From: JACCTU01 sp963700495
GTDB lineage: Bacteria > Actinomycetota > Thermoleophilia > Gaiellales > Gaiellaceae
Assembly (NCBI GenBank): GCA_963700495.1
Contig: CAVOXT010000005.1
Location: 124,001 to 188,000, forward strand
DNA length: 64,000 nt
Direction of reading: 5' to 3'
Below are positions 58,271-64,000 of this stretch, piece by piece. The position numbers were made by a program, and so were the translations under genes. The notes under the pieces are model-generated. The model was given only the letters and a program-made list of their open reading frames with translations, was not told the DNA's origin and searched no databases. Position 1 is the first letter of the stretch, and every line of letters starts with the position of its first letter.

Positions 58271-61200
58271 GTGACGATCCGTCGTCCTGCGGTTCTAGGG
58301 GCGCTCTGTGCGCTCGTCGTCCTGGTTGCCGGCGCGACACCGGCCGGCGCGATCTCGACCGGGCTGGTGATCAGCCAGGTCTACGGCGGCGGTGGGAACA
58401 CCGGCGCGCAGTACACGAACGACTTCGTCGAGATCTTCAACCGCGGGAGCTCGCCGGTCTCACTCTCGGGCTGGTCGCTGCAGTACGCAAGCGCGACCGG
58501 CACGGGCGCCCTCGGCGCGAACGCGACCCAGCTCACGGAGCTTCCGGACGTCACGGTTGCGCCGGGCCAGTACTTCCTCGTGCAGGAAGGCGCGGGCGCG
58601 GGTAACGGCTCGCCGCTGCCCGCGGCGGACCTCGTCGACCCGACACCGATCGCGATGGCGGCCGGGGCCGGGAAGGTCGCGCTCGTCACCGGGACGGCGT
58701 CGCTCGGCTGCAACGGCGGCTCGACTCCATGCGGGGCCGCCGAGCTCGCGCGAATCGTCGACCTCGTCGGCTACGGGAACGCGAACTTCTTCGAGGGAGC
58801 GGCGGCGGCGCCGACGCTCACGAACACGACCGCGGCGATCCGGAACGCCGACGGCTGTGCGGAGACGGACGACAACGGGGCCGACTTCGCCGCGGCTGCC
58901 CCGACGCCGCGGACGACCGCGAGCGCGGTGCACTTCTGCGACGCCGAGAACGCCCCGAGCGTGGCCTCGACGACGCCGGCGTCCGGCGCGACGGGTGTCG
59001 CGCAGAACGCGAACGTCACGATCACCTTCAGCGAGGACGTCACCGTCAGCGGCGGCTGGTACGCGATCTCGTGCGCCACGAGCGGCCCGCACGAGGCGAC
59101 CGCGTCCGGCGGACCGCAGACCTTCACGCTCGACCCGACGACCGACTTCACGCCGGGCGAGTCGTGCACGGTCACCGTCGAGGCCGACCTCGTGTCCGAC
59201 GTCGACCTTCTCGATCCGCCCGACACGATGGCGAACGACTTCGCGTTCGACTTCACGGTCTTCGCGCCGCCGCCGATCCTCCCGATCGGAGTCGTCCAGG
59301 GTCCGGTGTCCGACACGGTGGACGGCACGACACACGCATCTCCGCGAAACGGACAGACGGTGCGCATCCAGGGCGTGATCTTCGAGAAGACGATCACGCG
59401 GACAAGCGCGGGGGCGCAGAACTTCGGCTTCTTCGTCCAGAACACACCGGCGACCGACGACGACGACCCGACGAGCTCGGACGGGATCTTCGTCTTCATG
59501 AGCACGTTCACGAGCCTGATCGGCGGCTACATCCCGCAGGTCGGCGACGAGGTCGTGCTCTCGGGTCGCGTGAGCGAGTTCTTCGGCTTCACAGAGCTCG
59601 TGAGCGCGAGTGCAGAGACGGTGCTCCGCTCCGGGGTCCCGCTCGACCTCGAGCTTCCTGCGTCCGACGTCAATCCCCCTGACAGCCTCGCGGACGCGAA
59701 CCGCTACTGGGAGCGCCTCGAGGGGATGCGGCTCCGCGTTCCTGCCGGCGCGCTCGTGCTGGACGGCCGCGACGTCTTCCCGAGCACGGCCGACGGCGAG
59801 GCGTGGGTGATGCGCGGCGACCACCCGCTCGCCGCCCGCGTCAAGGCCTACGAACGGCGGAGCTTCCGCGATCCGCATCCGCTCGACAACCATCCGGAAG
59901 CGCTGTTCGACGACGGCAACGGCTACCGCATCCTCCTGGCCAGCCACGGGCTCAAGGGTGCGTCGGGCGACAGCTTCGCGCTGATCTCGCCGACCCGGAC
60001 GTTCGACACTGTCACGAACTCGCTCGTCGGCGGACTGAACTTCGCGTTCTCGAAGTACCAGATCGAAGTCGGCGAGCAGCCGACGCTCATGCACGGCGTC
60101 GAGCCCGCAAAGAACGCTCCGCCGACCGCTCCGAAGCGTCTGGTCGAGTACTCGATGTCGGACTACAACGTCGAGAACCTCTACGACTACCGCGACGACC
60201 CGAACGACGGCTGCGACTTCACGGGCAACACCGGCTGTCCCGGCGTCAGCCCGCCGTTCGACTACGTCCCCGCGAGCGACGCCGAGTACCAGACCAGGCT
60301 CGGGCTGATCGCCGAGCAGATCGTCAAGTCGTTGCACTCGCCGGATCTCCTGATGACGCAGGAGGCAGAGGACCAGGACATCTGCGTCGTGCAGGCGGAC
60401 GCGCTCTCGTGCGGCATCGCGGACAACGCCGACGGCAAGCCGGACACGTTGCAGGAGCTTGCGCTGGCGATCCGCCGCGCGGGTGGTCCGGCCTACGAGG
60501 CGGCGTACGACCGGAACGGCGCGGATGCGCGCGGCATCGTCGCCGCGTTCATGTACCGCACCGACCGTGTGCAGCTGCTACCGGTCGCGGCCGGCGACCC
60601 AGTCTTCGGGAGCTCACCGCAGGTGGTGTACCGGGGCACGCCGCTCTCGTACAACACCGACGTTCAGAACCCGAAGGTGCTGAACGCCGTCCTGCCGGCC
60701 GACGTCGACCGCTCGACCGGGGTGGACGGGAGCAACGTCTACACGCGCGCTCCGCAGGTCGGGTCGTTCCGGATCTGGCGGAACGGGATCGGCCGCGGCG
60801 GCTGGGTCGACCTGTACGCGATCAGCAACCACTTCTCGAGCACGCCGGACGCACGCGTCGGACAGCGTCGCGAGCAGGCGGCGTACAACGCTGCAATCGT
60901 CGACGTGCTGGAGGGCTCGCGGTCGCGCGTCATCACGGCGGGCGACTTCAACGTCTTCCCGCGGCCCGACGATCCGTTCGCGCCCGGGCATCCGCAGTAC
61001 CCGAGCGACCAGCTCGGGCCGCTGTACTCCCAGGGCCTGAACAACCTCTGGGACGTCGAGGCGGACGAGGCGCCGCAGGCGGCGTACTCGTACGTCTTCG
61101 TCGGCATGGCCCAGACGCTCGACCATCAGTTCGTGACGGACACGCTGCTCGACGAGCTCGTCGAGGCGCGCACCGCGCACGTGAACGCCGACTACCCGGC

Positions 61201-61528
61201 CGACTTCGCCGGCGACGGTGCCTTCGGCCTGAGCGATCACGACCCGATGGTCTCGCGCTACGAGCTCGCTGCGACGCTCGAACGGTTGAGGGCGCTGCTC
61301 GACTACTACCGCGATGTGATCAAGCCGAAGACGTACGACGATCTCGTCGACCGGCTCGACCGCGCGCAGAGCTTGCGGGATGCGGGCAAGCGTGCCTCGT
61401 ATCTCGCCCAGCTGGCCGTGTTCGGGGTGCAGGTCGCCGTCGCGGCTCCGCGCAACATGCCTCAGGCGGTGGCAAACACGCTCGTGAGCGAGGCCACCCT
61501 CGTGGGCGTGCAAGCGCTGACGCAGTAA
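58271..61528 (+). CDS. Secreted multidomain nuclease (lamin-tail, Ig-like, OB, endonuclease/exonuclease/phosphatase)
   Basis: 1085 aa, exported by a Sec signal (ALCALVVLVAGATPAGA). Order: lamin-tail domain (about 30-165; ISQVYGGGGNTGAQYTNDFV), Ig-like domain (about 230-333; TTPASGATGVAQNANVTITF), OB-like domain (about 337-443), and an EEP nuclease domain (about 630-1000) with SDYNVENLYDYRD, ITAGDFNVFP (891) and GLSDHDPMVSRYEL (988). This matches ExeM/NucH-type extracellular nucleases. A C-terminal helical tail of about 85 aa (LLDYYRDVIKPKTYDDLVDR) follows. GGAGAGGAGAG just upstream supports the GTG start. It likely degrades extracellular DNA or RNA. Confidence 0.9.
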   Translation: MTIRRPAVLGALCALVVLVAGATPAGAISTGLVISQVYGGGGNTGAQYTNDFVEIFNRGSSPVSLSGWSLQYASATGTGALGANATQLTELPDVTVAPGQYFLVQEGAGAGNGSPLPAADLVDPTPIAMAAGAGKVALVTGTASLGCNGGSTPCGAAELARIVDLVGYGNANFFEGAAAAPTLTNTTAAIRNADGCAETDDNGADFAAAAPTPRTTASAVHFCDAENAPSVASTTPASGATGVAQNANVTITFSEDVTVSGGWYAISCATSGPHEATASGGPQTFTLDPTTDFTPGESCTVTVEADLVSDVDLLDPPDTMANDFAFDFTVFAPPPILPIGVVQGPVSDTVDGTTHASPRNGQTVRIQGVIFEKTITRTSAGAQNFGFFVQNTPATDDDDPTSSDGIFVFMSTFTSLIGGYIPQVGDEVVLSGRVSEFFGFTELVSASAETVLRSGVPLDLELPASDVNPPDSLADANRYWERLEGMRLRVPAGALVLDGRDVFPSTADGEAWVMRGDHPLAARVKAYERRSFRDPHPLDNHPEALFDDGNGYRILLASHGLKGASGDSFALISPTRTFDTVTNSLVGGLNFAFSKYQIEVGEQPTLMHGVEPAKNAPPTAPKRLVEYSMSDYNVENLYDYRDDPNDGCDFTGNTGCPGVSPPFDYVPASDAEYQTRLGLIAEQIVKSLHSPDLLMTQEAEDQDICVVQADALSCGIADNADGKPDTLQELALAIRRAGGPAYEAAYDRNGADARGIVAAFMYRTDRVQLLPVAAGDPVFGSSPQVVYRGTPLSYNTDVQNPKVLNAVLPADVDRSTGVDGSNVYTRAPQVGSFRIWRNGIGRGGWVDLYAISNHFSSTPDARVGQRREQAAYNAAIVDVLEGSRSRVITAGDFNVFPRPDDPFAPGHPQYPSDQLGPLYSQGLNNLWDVEADEAPQAAYSYVFVGMAQTLDHQFVTDTLLDELVEARTAHVNADYPADFAGDGAFGLSDHDPMVSRYELAATLERLRALLDYYRDVIKPKTYDDLVDRLDRAQSLRDAGKRASYLAQLAVFGVQVAVAAPRNMPQAVANTLVSEATLVGVQALTQ

Positions 61529-61533
61529 GGGCT

Positions 61534-61559
61534 CGAGGGCCCGGGAAACCGGGCCCTCG
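61534..61559 (+). terminator. Rho-independent-type terminator after the nuclease gene
   Basis: CGAGGGCCCGG-GAAA-CCGGGCCCTCG is a perfect 11-bp stem with a GAAA loop (61534-61544 with 61549-61559), five bases after the nuclease stop and followed by TCGTCC. The lack of a long T-run is common in GC-rich actinobacteria. Confidence 0.85.
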
Positions 61560-61598
61560 TCGTCCGTCTGCGCTCCGAGGGGTTGCGAAAGCCCTGGC

Positions 61599-61604
61599 TA
61601 TACT
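61599..61604 (+). promoter_or_regulatory. -10 box of rpsA
   Basis: TATACT is the closest match to TATAAT in the window outside the lacI promoter, 9 nt before the rpsA ATG. The mRNA would be leaderless or nearly so, notable for a gene whose product normally helps ribosomes bind structured leaders. Confidence 0.5.
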
Positions 61605-61613
61605 GGCTCGCTC

Positions 61614-62930
61614 ATGGCTACGCCCCCGCAGCTGGAAGAAGGCGTCTGGACCACGGGCCCCGACGGGGAGCTGATCCCCGACTACGAGTCCACCTTCCCC
61701 ACCATCAAGGAGGGGGAGGTCGTCCACGGTACCGTCGTCCGCGTTGACAAGGACGAGGTCCTCGTCGACATCGGCTACAAGTCCGAAGGCGTGATACCGG
61801 TCGCCGAGCTCTCGATCCGGCGCTCGGTGAACCCCTCGGACGAGGTCAGCCTCGGCGACGAGATCGACGCGCTCGTCCTGACGAAGGAGGACGCCGAAGG
61901 GCGCCTGATCCTCTCGAAGAAGCGCGCCCGCTTCGAGCTCGCGTGGAAGAAGATCGAGGGCGCCGCCGAGTCCGGCGAGCCCGTCGTCGGGAGGGTGATC
62001 GAGGTCGTCAAGGGCGGCCTGATCCTCGATCTCGGCGTCCGGGGCTTCCTGCCGGCGTCGCTGGTGGACATCCGGCGCGTGCAGGACCTGGACGAGTTCC
62101 TCGGCCAGGAGCTCCGCGCGAAGGTGATCGAGCTCAACCGCTCGCGCAACAACGTCGTGCTCTCGCGCCGCGCCGTGCTCGAGGACGAGCGGAAGGAGCA
62201 GCGTCAGCAGATCCTCGACCGCCTCCAACCCGGAGACGTCGTCGAGGGGCAGATCTCGAACATCGTCGATTTCGGTGCGTTCGTCGACCTCGACGGCATG
62301 GACGGCCTGATCCACATCTCCGAGCTGTCGTGGTCGCACGTCAACCACCCGTCGGAGATGCTCGAGATCGGCCAGACGGTCAGCGTCAAGGTGCTCGACA
62401 TCGACCGTGACCGCCAGCGCATCTCGCTCGGCCTGAAGCAGACGCAGAGCGACCCCTGGCAGCAGGTGCTCGACCAGTACAAGGAAGGCGACACGGTCGA
62501 GGGCAAGGTGACGAAGGTGGTCACGTTCGGCGCGTTCGTCGAGATCCTCCCCGGCGTCGAGGGGCTCGTCCACATCTCCGAGCTTGCCCAGCATCACGTC
62601 GAGAACCCGCGCGAGGTCGTCTCGCAGTCCGACACCGTCAAGGTGCTGATCCTCGAGGTCGACGGCGAGCGCCGCCGGCTCTCGCTCTCGCTCAAGCGCG
62701 TCGGCGAGAACGGCGCTGAGGGCGAAGCGCCGGATCTTGGGCTGTCGGACGAGGTCTTCACCGAGGCGCCGGCCGCGACGGCAGAGGCCTACGAGCCGGA
62801 GGAGCCCATCGCGGACGACGAGCCTGTCGCCGTCGCGGCTCCCGTCGAAGAGTCTGCCGAGGACGCCGAGCCTGCCGCCGCCGCAGCGGCCCCGGCGGAC
62901 GAGTCCGCCGAGGACGATTCCGCAACCTAG
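61614..62930 (+). CDS. rpsA: 30S ribosomal protein S1
   Basis: 438 aa with four S1 RNA-binding repeats at about 33-105, 120-185, 206-275 and 291-362 (for example GEVVHGTVVRVDKDEVLVDI, GDVVEGQISNIVDFGAFVDL). The C-terminal 75 residues are an acidic, Ala/Glu-rich tail (EDAEPAAAAAAPADESAEDD) with no domain, as in actinobacterial S1. It overlaps coaE by 14 bp. Confidence 0.96.
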   Translation: MATPPQLEEGVWTTGPDGELIPDYESTFPTIKEGEVVHGTVVRVDKDEVLVDIGYKSEGVIPVAELSIRRSVNPSDEVSLGDEIDALVLTKEDAEGRLILSKKRARFELAWKKIEGAAESGEPVVGRVIEVVKGGLILDLGVRGFLPASLVDIRRVQDLDEFLGQELRAKVIELNRSRNNVVLSRRAVLEDERKEQRQQILDRLQPGDVVEGQISNIVDFGAFVDLDGMDGLIHISELSWSHVNHPSEMLEIGQTVSVKVLDIDRDRQRISLGLKQTQSDPWQQVLDQYKEGDTVEGKVTKVVTFGAFVEILPGVEGLVHISELAQHHVENPREVVSQSDTVKVLILEVDGERRRLSLSLKRVGENGAEGEAPDLGLSDEVFTEAPAATAEAYEPEEPIADDEPVAVAAPVEESAEDAEPAAAAAAPADESAEDDSAT

Positions 62931-63486
62931 AACTCTCGCGCTCACCGGCGGCATCGGCGCCGGGAAGAGCGAGGCACTACGCGCGTTCGCACGGCACGGC
63001 GCCGCCGTCGCGAGCGCCGACGAGATCGTGCACGGGCTCTACGCCGACCCCGAGGTGAAGCGCGCGCTCGTCGAGCGCTGGGGGGAGGGCGTGCTCGCCG
63101 GAGGCGAGGTCGACCGCAAGAGCGTGGGGCGGATCGTGTTCGGAGACCGCGCCGAGCTGCTCTGGCTCGAGGGGTTGCTGCATCCGCTCGTCGCCGCACG
63201 CCAGGCGCATTGGCTGGAGGAGCAGACCGCACCGCTCGTCGTCGTCGAGGTGCCGCTGCTCTACGAGACCGGCGCGGACGAGCGCTTCGACGCCGTCGTC
63301 CTGATCACCGCGTCCGAGGAGACACGCCGGGCCCGCACCGCGGTCGGGGACGCGGCCGAGCGCCAGCAGCGGCTGCTCTCCGACGAGGAGAAGGCCGAGC
63401 GAGCCGACTTCGTCTTCGTCAACGACGGCTCACTCGAGGAGCTGGACGCGTTCGTCCGCGGCGTTGTCGAGCAGCTCACTGCGTGA
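62917..63486 (+). CDS. coaE: Dephospho-CoA kinase (apparent ATT start)
   Basis: 189 aa enzyme of the last CoA biosynthesis step. P-loop LTGGIGAGKSEALRAFARHG, VASADEIVHGLY, LHPLVAARQAHW, and VVEVPLLYETGADERFDAVV are diagnostic. There is no ATG, GTG or TTG between the P-loop and a TTG 180 bp upstream inside rpsA; the longer reading would add a 60-residue Ser/Arg/Pro-rich sequence that is just rpsA's tail in another frame. An in-frame ATT at 62917, eight codons before the P-loop strand, with GAGG 3 nt upstream, gives the normal family N-terminus. The rpsA-coaE order is common in actinobacteria. Confidence 0.88.
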   Translation: MPQPRTLALTGGIGAGKSEALRAFARHGAAVASADEIVHGLYADPEVKRALVERWGEGVLAGGEVDRKSVGRIVFGDRAELLWLEGLLHPLVAARQAHWLEEQTAPLVVVEVPLLYETGADERFDAVVLITASEETRRARTAVGDAAERQQRLLSDEEKAERADFVFVNDGSLEELDAFVRGVVEQLTA

Positions 63487-63992
63487 CACGGCTCGTCGTC
63501 CTCCTCGTGCTGGTCGTCGGCGCAGCAGGCGCAGCCGTTGTCGCTTCGAAGCCCGACTGGTACCTCCGCACCCGCTATCCGCTCCGCTACGAGCACATCG
63601 TCCGCGGGCATGCGGACAACTACAGGCTCGACCCGGCCCTCCTCGCGGCGGTGATCTACCAGGAGTCCAAGTTCCGGGCCGACGCCCGCTCGGACTCGGG
63701 CGCGATCGGGCTGATGCAGCTACTCCCGGAGACGGCCAAGGGGATCGCGAGCCGGACGGGAGGCTCCCGCTTCGAGGTCGACGATCTCTACGACCCGGAG
63801 CTCAACGTCCGCTACGGCTCCTGGTACCTCCGTCACCTGCTCGACAAGTACGGCACCGAGGAGCGTGCGCTGGCGGCCTACAACGGCGGCCAGGGGAACG
63901 TCGACCGCGGCGTCCTGTACCCCGAGACCCGTCACTACGTGGAAAACGTCCTGCAATTGCGCGACATCTACGCGAGGGCATACGGACTGTAG
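63483..63992 (+). CDS. Lytic transglycosylase (Slt/MltE-like)
   Basis: 169 aa exported peptidoglycan-cleaving enzyme. An N-terminal membrane anchor (LVVLLVLVVGAAGAAVVA) leads into the transglycosylase domain: LLAAVIYQESKFRADARSDS with the catalytic Glu in YQESKF, GAIGLMQLLPETAKGIA, and ERALAAYNGGQGNV. The GTG start overlaps the coaE stop. Length is typical of a single-domain enzyme, and it is complete in the window. Confidence 0.93.
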   Translation: MTRLVVLLVLVVGAAGAAVVASKPDWYLRTRYPLRYEHIVRGHADNYRLDPALLAAVIYQESKFRADARSDSGAIGLMQLLPETAKGIASRTGGSRFEVDDLYDPELNVRYGSWYLRHLLDKYGTEERALAAYNGGQGNVDRGVLYPETRHYVENVLQLRDIYARAYGL

Positions 63993-64000
63993 AGAGACAC

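Noticed and set aside
1..64000. CRISPR arrays, insertion sequences, prophage, toxin-antitoxin pairs or a classical defence island
   Set aside because: No regularly spaced repeats, transposases, integrases, terminal inverted repeats or recognisable defence genes were seen; the FRG-domain protein is the only weak candidate.

Overview
The window is 64 kb of very GC-rich bacterial chromosome, almost all coding. I see no rRNA genes, insertion sequences, phage genes or CRISPR arrays. The content points to Actinomycetota: an FO synthase (coenzyme F420) and an F420/FMN-type oxidoreductase, GTG-rich starts, TANNNT -10 boxes with mostly leaderless genes, a PPi-type phosphofructokinase, and a deoC/aldehyde dehydrogenase pair. 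A deep lineage such as Thermoleophilia (Gaiellales/Solirubrobacterales) fits best, but that placement is inference from gene content. No gap between genes exceeds about 175 bp.

Layout. 0-4.3 kb: a LacI regulator cut by the window edge, an NrtR-type Nudix regulator, an orphan BMP nucleoside-type binding lipoprotein, an Asp-box protein followed by a MoaD-like ubiquitin-fold protein, and a PPOX-family enzyme. 4.3-9.8 kb: HMG-CoA lyase, a CaiB-type CoA transferase, and two badly frameshifted genes (YyaL/SPATA20-type thioredoxin-fold protein; glucosamine-6-sulfatase-like sulfatase). 9.8-16.7 kb: a complete branched-chain-amino-acid-type ABC transporter (livG-F-H-M-K), then FO synthase. 16.7-19.2 kb: lysA, an unknown protein and a cupin. 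19.2-25.7 kb: leuS behind an apparent leucine-codon attenuator, then comEA, comEC and holA, with rpsT convergent. 26-38.9 kb: a classical housekeeping series (murJ, lepA, hemW, hrcA, dnaJ, prmA, mtaB, HIT, yqeY; then phoH, ybeY, a DgkA-PAP2 fusion, cdd, era). 38.9-47.6 kb: an FRG-domain protein, deoC with two aldehyde dehydrogenases, a DUF1707 protein, a TrpC-like protein, a membrane glycosyltransferase and a membrane-anchored spermidine synthase; many of these are frameshifted. 47.6-64 kb: pfk, tRNA-Leu(CAA), a second complete liv transporter (K-H-M-G-F), a LarA-like protein, polA, a large secreted nuclease, rpsA, coaE and a lytic transglycosylase.

How it fits together. Leucine and branched-chain metabolism recurs: two Liv transporters, HMG-CoA lyase, and leuS under apparent ribosome-mediated attenuation. 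Nucleic-acid scavenging is a second theme: secreted nuclease, ComEA/ComEC uptake, cytidine deaminase, deoxyribose-phosphate aldolase and aldehyde dehydrogenase. Both are inferences from co-occurrence.

Two cautions. Single-base frameshifts, mostly insertions, cluster at 7.4-9.2 kb and 40.3-45.8 kb and also hit polA; sequence error is the likeliest cause. Frameshifted genes with one break are listed as CDS, those with several as pseudogene. Three genes (lacI, HIT, coaE) have no ATG/GTG/TTG at the expected start.
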